64,000 nucleotides of DNA from Anaeromyxobacter terrae (lineage in GTDB: Bacteria > Myxococcota > Myxococcia > Myxococcales > Anaeromyxobacteraceae), in contig NZ_JALCYY010000019.1 of assembly GCF_022690685.1 (NCBI RefSeq), forward strand, positions 1 through 64,000, given 5' to 3'. The translations under genes were made by a program, and so were the position numbers. Positions within the stretch are counted from its first letter, which is position 1, and each line of letters begins with the position of its first letter. The notes under the pieces are model-generated. The model was not told the DNA's origin and did not search any database. It saw only the letters and a program-made list of their open reading frames with translations. Of the stretch, positions 36,119 to 45,259 are shown in pieces.

Positions 36119-36523
36119 GTGAGCAGGATACGCTCCGTGAAGGAGCCGGTCTCGAACCCGCACCGGCAACCGGCGTTCACATCTGACGCACGCGATCGAG
36201 CGACCATGGCGTTCCGTCACGATGGCCCGGCCACGATCGTGTCACCCGAAGGCACCGTAGGCCCGTCCGGCGTCACCCGGAGCGGTCGAGTGACCCTCGC
36301 GGCCGGACCCTCGCGCGCCCATGCAGGAACGCCATTCTCAATGGCCACAGCAGCGGCCTTCCCGCTTCGACCCCGAGTGAGGGCTGCGCCGTGCCGCACG
36401 TCGCGATGGTGCACGAGCGACGGGCACCCATTCTCCCCTCTCCCCGCCCGTACTTGGAGTGAGAGCATTGCACTCCAAGCGAAGGCGCCTCGCGTCCTCG
36501 TATCCGGCGCCGAGGAGGACGAG
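36119..36523. other. divergent intergenic region
   Basis: Separates the lectin gene (minus) from the 5'-nucleotidase gene (plus). Apart from the inverted repeat at 36453-36479 no gene is supported, although a plus-strand frame is open through it. Confidence 0.3.
36453..36479 (+). promoter_or_regulatory. 27-bp inverted repeat upstream of the 5'-nucleotidase gene
   Basis: CTTGGAGTG at 36453-36461 and CACTCCAAG at 36471-36479 are exact complements with a nine-base spacer, ending 44 bases before the start codon. The position suits a repressor operator or an RNA hairpin in the leader. Confidence 0.45.
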
Positions 36524-38119
36524 ATGAAACGGCTGCTCCGCAGGACGGTCCTGGCACTCACCGCGATCGCGCTGCTCGTCGGACCCGTGCTGGCGAGCGA
36601 CACCACCGTCACGATCCTGAGCGTCGACGACACGCACGCGAACCTGCACGCCGGTGGCCCCAAGGACGCGAACCTCGACGGCACGCTGGGCGGTATCGCG
36701 AAGGCCGTGACCGTCGTCGCGCAGGAGCGCGCCGCAAATCCGGGAGCGCTCTTTCTTCACGCGGGTGACTCGTTCTTCGGCGACGCCTACTTCGGCGCGA
36801 CGCTCGGCGCGATCGAGCTGCAGCTCCTGAAGGCCGCCGGGGTCGACGCGATGGCGCTCGGCAATCACGAGTTCTGGATCGGGGTCGACGGGCTCCTCTT
36901 CGGCTACGCGACGGCGTTTCCCGGGGGCGTGGGCGGGTTCCCGCTCCTGTGCGCCAACCTCGCGCGGCCGGTGCCGTTCGTCTCGGCGCACACGATGCTC
37001 CAGGCCGGCGACGTGAACGTCGGCGTGTTCGGCCTCATGACGCCTCACGACGCGATCACCAACGAGCAGACGGACTTCATCGTCACTGGTGGGGAGCTGT
37101 CGGAGCTCAGCGAGATCGCGGCGGGCGAGGTGAGCCAGCTTCGAAGCGAGGGAGCGAAGGTGGTGATCCTGCTGTCGCACCTCGGCATCGAGCTCGACCG
37201 GTTCATCGCCGACAACGTGACCGGAATCGACGCGATCATGGGCGGCCACGATCACTACGTGCTCGCCGAGACCTGGAACGGGGTCCCCATCGTCCATGCC
37301 GGCGCGTACTACCGCCACGTCGGCAAGGTGACCCTCTCGGTCGGCGACACCGAGACGACCGCGCTCTCCCGCGAGGTCATCGCGGTCGACGACTCGATCC
37401 CGGCCGCTCCGTCCCTCGCGGCAGCGGTGAGAGGATGGCAGGCGTGGATCCAGCAGACCTACGGGAACGCGCTCGGACCGGACTTCTTCTGGGACCCTAT
37501 CGCCTACGCGACGGAGGACGTGACGAACGAGATCAACTTCCGGAGCACTCGCCGGGACACCGGGACGGGGAATCTCGTGACCGACGCGATGCGCTGGCGG
37601 ACGGGGACGGACCTCGCCTTCACGGTGAACGGGCAGACGCCGCAGGGGCTCTTCGCCGGCCCCATTGTCGCGGACGACCTGTATCGCGTCGTCGCGCTCG
37701 GGATCGATCCCTCCAAGCCGATCCTCGGCTGGCCTCTGGTGAAGTTCTCGCTGACCGGGGAGCAGGTCCTCGCGGCGCTCGAGGCGACGATCCACGTGTC
37801 GCTGAGCGACGACGACTTCATCGCGCAGGTCTCGGGCATGAAGTACACCTACGACTCGAGTCGCGACGCGGGTGAGAGGGTCCTGTCTGCCCGGATCGGC
37901 CACGAGGGGCTCGATCCGAGCGCGGAGTACTCCGTCACCACGAACGCGCTGTTGTTCCGGTCGCTCGGGGAGATGTTCGGGATCGAGCCGAAGGACCCCG
38001 AGTTCCTGAACGACTACGAATACTGGGTGCTCCGCGACTACGTCACGATGCTCGGGAACGTCGAATACAAGGGCGAGAGCCGCGTGAAGGACATCGCGCC
38101 GGGGTACGCTCGGCACTGA
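36524..38119 (+). CDS. secreted 5'-nucleotidase / 2',3'-cyclic-phosphodiesterase family protein
   Basis: A 531-residue protein; ATG 36524 follows GAGGAGGAC. The signal peptide ends VGPVLAS. The metallophosphatase domain has VDDTHANLHAG, LFLHAGDSFFGD, MALGNHEFW, LLSHLGIELDR and GGHDHY, the five blocks that bind two metals. The C-terminal substrate domain (about residues 310-520) has RDTGTGNLVTDAMRW and FTVNGQTPQGLF. It hydrolyses extracellular nucleotides for phosphate and nucleoside uptake. The first block has VDDTH where many relatives have TNDxH or TxDxH, still compatible with metal binding. Confidence 0.85.
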   Translation: MKRLLRRTVLALTAIALLVGPVLASDTTVTILSVDDTHANLHAGGPKDANLDGTLGGIAKAVTVVAQERAANPGALFLHAGDSFFGDAYFGATLGAIELQLLKAAGVDAMALGNHEFWIGVDGLLFGYATAFPGGVGGFPLLCANLARPVPFVSAHTMLQAGDVNVGVFGLMTPHDAITNEQTDFIVTGGELSELSEIAAGEVSQLRSEGAKVVILLSHLGIELDRFIADNVTGIDAIMGGHDHYVLAETWNGVPIVHAGAYYRHVGKVTLSVGDTETTALSREVIAVDDSIPAAPSLAAAVRGWQAWIQQTYGNALGPDFFWDPIAYATEDVTNEINFRSTRRDTGTGNLVTDAMRWRTGTDLAFTVNGQTPQGLFAGPIVADDLYRVVALGIDPSKPILGWPLVKFSLTGEQVLAALEATIHVSLSDDDFIAQVSGMKYTYDSSRDAGERVLSARIGHEGLDPSAEYSVTTNALLFRSLGEMFGIEPKDPEFLNDYEYWVLRDYVTMLGNVEYKGESRVKDIAPGYARH

Positions 38120-38319
38120 GCGGGGCAGTCAGCACCTGACGCGCTTGTTCCGCCCCAGCTGAACACCGACACGATCGGCTCCTGGCCGAGGAGGCGATCC
38201 TCCGCGCAACGCCGTGGGGCGAGGGCGAGCGCCTCCAACACTCCAAGCCCCCGCCAAGGTCTACCTCGGACGTCGCGCCGGCCAGGTCGTCAGCGGTCGA
38301 CGGCTAAGACGTCTGCGGT

Positions 38320-38853
38320 TCACCAGAACCGATACCGAAGCGCGAGATCGATGGCCGGCAGCACCGAAGGCGTCTCGAGGTCGAGACCGCACCCTCCGAA
38401 CCACTCACCCGGCTGCGACTCGCACGGTGCCTTCTCCTCGCGGGTGAGGAACTGGATTCCGCCGCCGAGCTGCAGCTCGACCGAGCTCCACTTCCACTCA
38501 TAACCTGCCGTTAGTGCGAAATAGTCCATTTTATCTGCACCGCCGCCCTTGGAGGTCTCGCTGTACAGGAGATACGCCGCCTCCAGGTACGGCGTCGAGC
38601 GTCGCCCCTCGCGCAGCTCGAGTAACACCTCGGGAGCAACGAGGGTTTGAGCCTCCCCGTCGATGGTCGTGTAGATTCCGAACAACCCGAACGCCAGGCC
38701 CGACCCAATGCGAACGAGAAGCTCTGGCGCGGTGAGGATCGGAGGGATGACTCCGCACTTCACGCCGATGCTGGGGGAGCGATCCGGGTTCACATCCCGC
38801 GCGACCGCGGGCGCCGCGGCCAATGCGAAAAGGGCTAGGGCGAGCGATCTCAC
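38320..38853 (-). CDS. small outer-membrane beta-barrel-like protein
   Basis: A 177-residue protein from ATG 38853 with a signal peptide (LFALAAAPAVA). The mature part alternates polar and apolar residues in strands (YLEAAYLLYSET, YFALTAGYEWKW, VELQLGGGIQFL) and ends LALRYRFW; a C-terminal aromatic residue is the usual assembly signal of outer-membrane barrels. No enzymatic motif. Alone on its strand. Confidence 0.6.
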   Translation of the reverse strand: MRSLALALFALAAAPAVARDVNPDRSPSIGVKCGVIPPILTAPELLVRIGSGLAFGLFGIYTTIDGEAQTLVAPEVLLELREGRRSTPYLEAAYLLYSETSKGGGADKMDYFALTAGYEWKWSSVELQLGGGIQFLTREEKAPCESQPGEWFGGCGLDLETPSVLPAIDLALRYRFW

Positions 38854-38954
38854 GTCTCAAGCGTACATGTCTCGCAGTGTGTTCCGTGTCGTCATCGTCG
38901 GTCTTGGATGGGCCGTTCTGCGAGCGATGTGCAGCGACCCACGGCGGACGGACG

Positions 38955-39200
38955 TTCGAATATGAGCGCATCCCATCCGGACGAATTTGCGCGTTCCTGA
39001 GGCTGTATTCCGAAGGCCTGGAACAGCAATGGGACCGCTCCATCGATCCTCACTGCAATGCGAGGGTCACTGCCATGGCGGCGACCGCGGACCGCATCTA
39101 CGTGGTCGGCTGGTTCACGGGAGAAGCTGACCTCGGCATTGGCGATCCGGTCGGCTCCTCGGCACGTCGCGACAGCTTCCTGCTGAGCATCGCGCGTTGA
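38955..39200 (+). pseudogene. fragment of an SBBP-type beta-propeller protein
   Basis: The frame ending at 39200 reads RVTAMAATADRIYVVGWFTG and EADLGIGDPVGSSARRDSFL, the seven-bladed SBBP-type repeat of myxobacterial surface proteins. There is neither signal peptide nor a complete second blade, and the upstream frame loses sense before about 38955. It looks like the 3' end of a deleted gene. The rest of 38854-39380 holds only the hairpin at 39323-39351. Confidence 0.45.
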
Positions 39201-39322
39201 GAGCGCGAACCCGGCGGCAGAGGGACCTCACGATCGAGCCGCGCCAGGTCCGGTCGCACCGCCAGGATCGCCTCAGCGTCGGTTCGGTACCGGCTTCGCC
39301 TCCCGAACCCTCACCAACGCGA

Positions 39323-39351
39323 GCGGGGAGCCCCTACTCCGGGCTCCCCGC
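39323..39351. terminator. strong hairpin 3' of the WXXGXW-repeat gene
   Basis: An 11-bp perfect stem (GCGGGGAGCCC at 39323-39333, GGGCTCCCCGC at 39341-39351) with a seven-base loop, 30 bases beyond the stop of the minus-strand gene. Confidence 0.6.
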
Positions 39352-39380
39352 CGCGTGAAGGCTCTGTCTCGAGCGAGGCG

Positions 39381-40199
39381 TCAGCGATCGTGACCGCGAC
39401 CCCGCCCCTCGTCCCCGTGCCGCTGGCCGTTGTCGTGCGGTCCAGGGTCGTTCCCGCGACGGTCGTTCCCGCGACCGTCGTTGCCGCGACGGTCGTCTCC
39501 GCGACGGTCGTCCCGCGGCGGCGGACCCGACCAACGCCGATGGTCAGGCCCCTGCGGATACGGCTCGGCCCGCGGGGGACCCCGGCCTGGGCCCTCGTAC
39601 GGCTCGAACCGCGTCCGCGTCACTTCCTCACGCGGCCGGTACCGATAGTGCTCGGAGCGGATCTCGCGCTGCATCTCGGGCGCGCGAGGATAGCGGTCAC
39701 CCGCGTAGCCCCGCTGGTAGACGGGCAGCGGCGCGGGGCGCGGGGCGCCATGGCGGTCCCATCGATCCCATCCGCGGCGACGCCCTTCCCAGTCGCGGCC
39801 CCAGTGCTGTCCCCAGCGCGGCGGCGCGTCGGCGCGCCATCCGCGGAAGTACGGCGGAGGCTGCCGGTAGTAGCGCACCGGGACGCGCAGCACGTAGAGC
39901 GGGACGTGCTCGGGCTGCACCACGTACCACGGCCCGTCGTACCAGCTGCTCACGTACCAGTCGTCGCCCTGGAGCACCCAGTAGGCGCCGTCGTAGAAGA
40001 AGTAGTTCGAGCTCGCTCGAGGGGCGTAATAGACGGGATACCCCGGCACCGCGACGAGCTCCGGATAGGCCGGTACGTTGATGCCGATCTGGATGCTGGG
40101 CATCGCGATGCCGACGCCCACGGAGACCTGAGCCTGGGCCGAAGGGGCCGAGGTCAGCGACCCGAGCAGCAGCGACGATGCGACGAGCAGGTAGCGCAT
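39381..40199 (-). CDS. exported protein with BcpO-like WXXGXW region and Asp/Arg-rich tail
   Basis: A 272-residue protein; ATG 40199 follows AGGAGG. Signal peptide (LTSAPSAQAQ). The central part is rich in Tyr, Trp and Pro (GAYWVLQGDDWYVSSWYDGP, YFRGWRADAPPRWGQHWGRD), the pattern of BcpO-related WXXGXW-repeat proteins. The last 40 residues are an Asp/Arg/Gly-rich repetitive tail made of DDRRGNDRRGND-like units, coded by tandem CGACGG-type repeats (39420-39520) that could slip. Probably an envelope structural protein; function unknown. Confidence 0.65.
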   Translation of the reverse strand: MRYLLVASSLLLGSLTSAPSAQAQVSVGVGIAMPSIQIGINVPAYPELVAVPGYPVYYAPRASSNYFFYDGAYWVLQGDDWYVSSWYDGPWYVVQPEHVPLYVLRVPVRYYRQPPPYFRGWRADAPPRWGQHWGRDWEGRRRGWDRWDRHGAPRPAPLPVYQRGYAGDRYPRAPEMQREIRSEHYRYRPREEVTRTRFEPYEGPGRGPPRAEPYPQGPDHRRWSGPPPRDDRRGDDRRGNDGRGNDRRGNDPGPHDNGQRHGDEGRGRGHDR

Positions 40200-40611
40200 T
40201 CTGTCCTCCTGAAATTCCGACGAGCTGCCACCGCGGCGTATTCTCGTCCAGAGGCTCAGCAGCTTTCGGGCCACCGGGCCCACCCGAGCAAGAACGCACA
40301 CTTGGAGGACGGGGCGCGCTGCGCGCGTGCCTCGCGGCAACAGGTCCCTCGTGTGGAGTCGCCGCGTCTCGGTAGGGGTCGTAGGCGCGCGTCGCCCACC
40401 CGACCCTACCGGCGCTGACCGCGAGCGCGGCGATCCCCGCCGGGCAGCGCAGACCGCGCGTCAGGCGACAGGTCGTCATAAAGAGGTCCGCGACCGGGGC
40501 ACGACGCCACGAATGAAGCTACTTCCCCGGCGACGGGTGCAGCGCGAACGGCGACCTCACGGTCGAACACCGTGAGCGACTGAACCCGTCACTCTCGCCC
40601 AGAGCGTCGAC
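40200..40611. other. intergenic region carrying a displaced helicase fragment
   Basis: Upstream region of the WXXGXW gene. Apart from the fragment at 40411-40519 I see no gene. Confidence 0.3.
40411..40519 (-). pseudogene. short fragment of a NERD-helicase gene
   Basis: The minus-strand frame reads RAPVADLFMTTCRLTRGLRC then PAGIAALA. The intact NERD-helicase at 25424-27034 has RAPVPDLFATTFRLTRGQRC then PAGVGALA at the same place. The DNA is similar over about 100 bases (near 25870-25965) and not beyond. A stop lies just upstream in frame, so it is a non-coding relic. Confidence 0.7.
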
Positions 40612-41250
40612 TCACCGTCCAGCATCACCCTGGCTCGAGTCGCGATCGCTCTCGTCCTCGAGCGCATCGGTCGCGACGGAGCGCGGCAAGGTAGCGACGT
40701 AGGTCGTCCCGGCGCGCGTCCGGATGCGCGCGAGGTGCCCGCGGTGCTGCAGCACGATCTTGCGCGCGACCACGATCCTCAGCGTGCCGACCGTGTCGTC
40801 GGCGCCGTCGGGCCGCACGCCATCCTCGAAGAACGTCACGAACCGATCGCCTCGCTCGAGCGGGCGTGGAAACTGGACGCGCAGCACCGCGACGCCGTCG
40901 TGCTCCCGCCAGCGCAGCGACACGCGCTCTCCCGCGCTCGTCCGCTTCAGCGCATCCTCGAGCAGGATCGTCACGGCGTAGGTGACCCGGCGCGCGTCCC
41001 ACTCCCCGGCCCCTTCGAGCTCGGGGTCCGGAGCGTAATCGACGACGCGGTCGGCGAACCTCGCCGTGACGTCATCCACCGCGGCGCGGCACAGCTCCGC
41101 GAGCGACGTCGGCTGGAGCTCGAGCGGGAACTCCTCGTCGTGCCTCGGGCCCCGACCCGCAGGCCGCTCCGCGGCCGGGGCCGCGCGACCGACGAGCATC
41201 TCCGTCCCGTGTTCCGTCTGGCTGGTCTCGATCGACAAATCGTGCTCCAC
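40612..41250 (-). CDS. degenerate histidine-kinase-type ATPase domain protein
   Basis: About 212 residues from a GTG at 41250; the start is uncertain because no good ribosome site is seen. The layout of a GHKL fold is visible: an acidic sheet followed by YAVTILLEDALKRTSAGERV (position of the N box) and GTLRIVVARKIVLQHRGHLA (position of the G2 box), ending TTYVATLPR. The N-box asparagine and the DxGxG motif are missing, so nucleotide binding is doubtful. No kinase dimerisation domain or receiver is nearby. Confidence 0.5.
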   Translation of the reverse strand: MEHDLSIETSQTEHGTEMLVGRAAPAAERPAGRGPRHDEEFPLELQPTSLAELCRAAVDDVTARFADRVVDYAPDPELEGAGEWDARRVTYAVTILLEDALKRTSAGERVSLRWREHDGVAVLRVQFPRPLERGDRFVTFFEDGVRPDGADDTVGTLRIVVARKIVLQHRGHLARIRTRAGTTYVATLPRSVATDALEDESDRDSSQGDAGR

Positions 41251-41677
41251 CCTGGAAGTTGTCCCGGAACGCCCGGGCTCTGTATGGAAATGCCGGATGA
41301 CGTGCGGAAATTCCGGCCGCCCATTTGTCGAATCGCCGGCGGAGCGCTCGTCTGGCCGCACGCCGCCACAGATCCCATGGCGACGGCCGAGGCCTGCGGT
41401 TCGAGCCCTCAGAGCCCTACGACCGGCTGGACATCCCTCGTCGCGGTGCTCGCGCACGAGCGGGCCTGGGCGCGCCGCGGCCGAGAAGCAGGTCGAGCGC
41501 GAGGATGGCGATGTTTGCAGGACAGGGAGCCGACAGCATCGGCCCGTCTCGTCTCGTACCCGACCTCGTCGTCGGGTGGTCGGCGTGCGCGGCGTGTCCC
41601 TCGCCCCGCTGCGCGTCCTGTAACGCCCCGCCCCCGGGACACACTGCTCAGCCGAACCCGAACCGGAGGTCGGCACC
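41251..41677. other. divergent intergenic region
   Basis: Separates the GHKL-like gene from the lactonase-like gene. Nothing beyond open but unconvincing frames; the ribosome site GGAGG of the next gene is at its right end. Confidence 0.3.
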
Positions 41678-42814
41678 ATGCAGCCACGCAGCTCCCTCTT
41701 CGCAGCTCTCGTCGTCTCCACCCTCATCGCGTCTGGCGGCGAGGCGGAAGCCGCCGGAGCTGCCCGCTCCACGACCGGGAACGCGCCCGGCGCTGCATCC
41801 GCCGACGGGGCCGGCATGGTCTACGCGCTCTCGAACGATCCGGCCGGCAATGCGGTGGTGGCGTTCGCGCGCGCGCCCGACGGCACGCTTTCCCCCGCCG
41901 GCTCGTTCTCGACCGGCGGGACCGGCACCGGCGCCGGGCTCGGCTCGCAGGGCGCGCTCACCTTCTCGCGCGACGGCCGCTGGGCCCTCGCGGTCAACGC
42001 CGGCAGCGACGACGTCTCGATCTTCGCGGTGTCTGACAGCGGTTCGCTCCGGCTCGTGGACCGCGCCCCGTCGGGTGGCGACATGCCCATCAGCGTCACC
42101 GTGATGAACGGGCTCGTCTTCGTGGTGAACGCAGGCGTGCCGAACAGCGTGACGGGGCTCCGGATCGGCCAGGACGGCGACCTCCAGCCCATCCCGAGCT
42201 CCACCCGGCCGCTCAGCGCAGCCGACACCGCTCCCGCCGAGATCGCGTTCGATCCGGGGGGCGACTTTCTCGTCGTGACCGAGAAGAACACGAACCGGCT
42301 CAGCGTCTACGCTGTCGACGAGGGCGGCAGCCCCGATGGCCCTCGGGTGGTCGAGTCGAGCGGTCAGACGCCCTTCGGCTTCGCGTTCACGCGGAGGGGC
42401 CTGCTCGTCGTGTCCGAGGCGGGTGGGAGCACCGTCTCGTCCTACCGGCTGGGCGACGACGTCCTCGACGTGGTCACTCCCTCCGCTCCCAACTTCCAGG
42501 TCGCCGCCTGCTGGATCGCGATCACCAACGACGGCCGCTTTGCGTACTCGGCCAACACGGGCGCCGACGACATCTCCGCCTTCGCCATCGCTTCCGACGG
42601 CACGCTCGCGCTCCTCGACGCAAGCGGCGTGACGGCCTCGGCCGGCGACGCCCCGGCCGACCTGGCCTTCAGCCGCGGGAGCCAGTACCTCTACGTGCGC
42701 AACGGGCGCGACGGCTCCATCTCGGGTTACGAGGTCCAGAGCGACGGCGCGCTCGAGCAGGTCGAGCTCGTGACGGGGCTCCCCGCCGGCTCGGCCGGGC
42801 TCGCCGCCCGGTAG
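41678..42814 (+). CDS. exported lactonase-type seven-bladed beta-propeller protein
   Basis: A 378-residue protein; ATG 41678 follows CGGAGG. Signal peptide (VSTLIASGGEAEAAG). Repeats such as GALTFSRDGRWALAVNAGSD, AEIAFDPGGDFLVVTEKNTN and WIAITNDGRFAYSANTGADD are blades of the YVTN/lactonase-like propeller. Related enzymes open 6-phosphogluconolactone, but many family members, especially exported ones, have no known activity. The EamA transporter follows after 36 bases. Confidence 0.8.
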   Translation: MQPRSSLFAALVVSTLIASGGEAEAAGAARSTTGNAPGAASADGAGMVYALSNDPAGNAVVAFARAPDGTLSPAGSFSTGGTGTGAGLGSQGALTFSRDGRWALAVNAGSDDVSIFAVSDSGSLRLVDRAPSGGDMPISVTVMNGLVFVVNAGVPNSVTGLRIGQDGDLQPIPSSTRPLSAADTAPAEIAFDPGGDFLVVTEKNTNRLSVYAVDEGGSPDGPRVVESSGQTPFGFAFTRRGLLVVSEAGGSTVSSYRLGDDVLDVVTPSAPNFQVAACWIAITNDGRFAYSANTGADDISAFAIASDGTLALLDASGVTASAGDAPADLAFSRGSQYLYVRNGRDGSISGYEVQSDGALEQVELVTGLPAGSAGLAAR

Positions 42815-42850
42815 CGCATCACCCACTCCGACGCCTTCGATACGAAGCGC

Positions 42851-43714
42851 ATGGCTCGCCCTCACCTGCTGCTCGCTCTGCTCGTCCTGACCTGGGCGAT
42901 CAGCTGGCCCGTGATCAAGGTCGGCGTCACGACCGTGCCGCCGATCTGGTACGGGGTCCTGCGCTACGTGCTGGCTTCCTCCTGCTTGTTCGGCCTCGTC
43001 GCGCTCCGCCGCGAGCTCGCCGTTCCACCGCGGTCGGATTGGCCGCTCATCGCGGTCTCCGCCGTGTTTCAGATGGGCGCGTACTCGGCGCTGACCGGGC
43101 TCGCCTTGACGGTATTGCCCCCAGGTCGCGCGTCGGTCCTGGCGTTCTCGACGCCGATCTGGGTCCTGCCGCTCTCCGCGTGGTGGCTTCACGAGCGGCC
43201 CGCGCGCTCGGGGCTGTTCGGCGTGTGCCTCGGGCTGCTGGGGGTCGTCGCGATCGCGGCCCCCTCGCTGCATTCCACCGGGAGCCGCCAGCTCCTGGCC
43301 TACGGCCTGCTCATGGCTGCGGCCGCCGCCTGGGCGATCTCGATCGTCTTCGTCCGCCGGCACCGCTTCACGGCGACCGCGCTCGCGCTCGCTCCATGGC
43401 AGGCGCTCGCCGCCTCCATCCTGCTCCTCCCCATGGCGGCGCTGTTCGAGGGCGCGCTGCCGCCGATCGGCTGGGGCGGCGCGGCGTCGCTCGCCTATGT
43501 CGGGCCGGTCGCGACCGCCTTCGGTTACTGGGCGGTCGTGGAGGTGGGTCGTCACCTTCGGGCGAGCACGATGTCGACGGCGCTCCTGGCGGCTCCGAGC
43601 CTCGGCATCCTGCTCTCCGCCGTGACTCTCGGGGAGGCCATCGGCCCATCGCTCATCGCGGGCGTCGTGCTGATCGGCGCCGGCATCCGGCTGGCGACGA
43701 CCGCCGCCGCGTGA
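42851..43714 (+). CDS. EamA-family (DMT) inner-membrane transporter
   Basis: A 287-residue protein with ten predicted membrane helices in two EamA repeats, for example PHLLLALLVLTWAISWPVIK at the start and TALLAAPSLGILLSAVTLGE at the end of the second. Members export metabolites or amino acids. Substrate unknown. Starts 36 bases after the lactonase-like gene and could be co-transcribed. Confidence 0.85.
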   Translation: MARPHLLLALLVLTWAISWPVIKVGVTTVPPIWYGVLRYVLASSCLFGLVALRRELAVPPRSDWPLIAVSAVFQMGAYSALTGLALTVLPPGRASVLAFSTPIWVLPLSAWWLHERPARSGLFGVCLGLLGVVAIAAPSLHSTGSRQLLAYGLLMAAAAAWAISIVFVRRHRFTATALALAPWQALAASILLLPMAALFEGALPPIGWGGAASLAYVGPVATAFGYWAVVEVGRHLRASTMSTALLAAPSLGILLSAVTLGEAIGPSLIAGVVLIGAGIRLATTAAA

Positions 43715-43802
43715 GCCGGGTCCCCCGCGCTCGGCGCCACCCCTGCGCGCCCCGGGGCTTGCGAGCGGCCCGCGGCTCTGAGAGAACGGCGCGGGACACG
43801 CC

Positions 43803-45167
43803 ATGGACACCATCAAGAAGCCGCGCCGCCGGGCCCGATTCCTGCGCGTCTCCTGGCGCGACCTGCTCGTCACGGTGTTGCCGGCCGCGCTCTTGCTCGC
43901 GGCGGCGACCTGGGCGGTGCTGCACTTCGTCCGCCCGGCGGCGCCCTCGACGATCACCATCTCGACCGGCCCCGACGGCAGCAGCTTCCAGCGCGCGGCG
44001 GAGCGGTACGCGCAGGCGTTCGCCAGGAACGGCGTCACCCTGAAGGTCAGGCCGTCGAACGGCTCGCTCGAGAACCTCAGGCGGCTCGCCGACCCGAAGA
44101 GCGACGTCGACGTGGGCTTCGTCCAGGTGGGCGTGAACCTGCCCGACCCGGCGCCGGAAGAAGAGCGGCGGGAGCTCGTCTCCCTCGGCACCATCTCGCG
44201 TCAGCCGCTCTACATCCTCGTGCACGGCTCGGCGCCGCCCGACCGGCTCTCGGCGCTCGCGGGGAAGCGGCTCGTCATCGGGCCGGAGGGCAGCGGCACC
44301 CGGGTGCTGGCGCTCCGGCTGCTCAAGGCCAACGGCGTCGAGCCCGGCGGCGCCACCACGCTGCTCGATCTCGACGACGATCTCGTCGGGGACGCGCTCG
44401 AGCAGGGCTACGTCGACGCCGCTTTCCTCATGGGCGACTCGGCGTCGCCGCGGGTGATCCGCAGCATCATCGAGCGCCCGGGCGTGCACGTGCTGCAGCT
44501 CTCGCAGGTAGAGGCCTACCTGAGGAAGTTCCAGGACCTCGATCGCCTCGTCATCCCGATGGGCGCCTACGATCTCGCCAAGAACCAGCCCGCCACCGAC
44601 CTCGAGCTGGTCGCCTCGTCGGTGGAGCTGGTGGCGCGCGCCGACCTGCACCCGGCCATCTCGGACCTGCTCCTCGAGACCATGCGCGAGGTGCACAGCC
44701 GTCCGTACCTGCTGCAGAGAGCCGGCGAGTTCCCGGCGCCGCGCGAGCACGAGCTGCCGCTCAGCGCCGATGCCCGGCGCTACTACCAGTCCGGCAAGCG
44801 CTGGCTGTACAGCATGCTGCCGTTCTGGGCGGCGAGCCTCGCCGATCGGTTCCTCGTGGTGCTGGTGCCGCTGGTGCTCCTCCTCATCCCGGTGTTCCGG
44901 CTCGTACCCCAGGTCTACACCTGGCGCGTGCGGCTCCGTGTGTACCGGATCTACGGCGCGCTGCTGGAGCTCGAGCGCGACGTGCTGGGCCACGCCGCCG
45001 AGCACCAGGCCGGGCTGCTCGATCGGCTCGACGCCATCGAGCGGCAGGCCGACACGCTCAAGCTCCCGGTCGCCTTCGCCGACCAGTTCTACGTGCTGCG
45101 GGAGCACATCGGCTTCGTCCGGCGGCGGCTCACCTCGCTCGCGGGCGAGCAGCGTCGAGCGCCCTGA
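43803..45167 (+). CDS. TAXI-family TRAP-type solute-binding protein, membrane-tethered at both ends
   Basis: A 454-residue protein. An N-terminal helix (VTVLPAALLLAAATWAVLHF) is followed by the TAXI binding domain (TITISTGPDGSSFQRAAERY, then GKRLVIGPEGSGTRVLALRL). Near residue 350 a second hydrophobic segment (RFLVVLVPLVLLLIPVFRLV) precedes a coiled C-terminal tail. Ordinary TAXI proteins are soluble and sit beside TRAP permease genes; none is adjacent here. It may serve as a sensor or tethered binder. Confidence 0.75.
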   Translation: MDTIKKPRRRARFLRVSWRDLLVTVLPAALLLAAATWAVLHFVRPAAPSTITISTGPDGSSFQRAAERYAQAFARNGVTLKVRPSNGSLENLRRLADPKSDVDVGFVQVGVNLPDPAPEEERRELVSLGTISRQPLYILVHGSAPPDRLSALAGKRLVIGPEGSGTRVLALRLLKANGVEPGGATTLLDLDDDLVGDALEQGYVDAAFLMGDSASPRVIRSIIERPGVHVLQLSQVEAYLRKFQDLDRLVIPMGAYDLAKNQPATDLELVASSVELVARADLHPAISDLLLETMREVHSRPYLLQRAGEFPAPREHELPLSADARRYYQSGKRWLYSMLPFWAASLADRFLVVLVPLVLLLIPVFRLVPQVYTWRVRLRVYRIYGALLELERDVLGHAAEHQAGLLDRLDAIERQADTLKLPVAFADQFYVLREHIGFVRRRLTSLAGEQRRAP

Positions 45168-45259
45168 GGAACGCCCGGCGCGCGGTCGGAGGAGTCCTCC
45201 GGCCACGCGCACCCGCGGCCCGAGAGCGGCCTCTCCGGTCCGGCGTTATCGTCTTCGCG

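Noticed and set aside
39420-39520. tandem CGACGG-type DNA repeat as a possible mobile or satellite element
   Set aside because: It is the in-frame coding of a DDRRGND-like protein tail.
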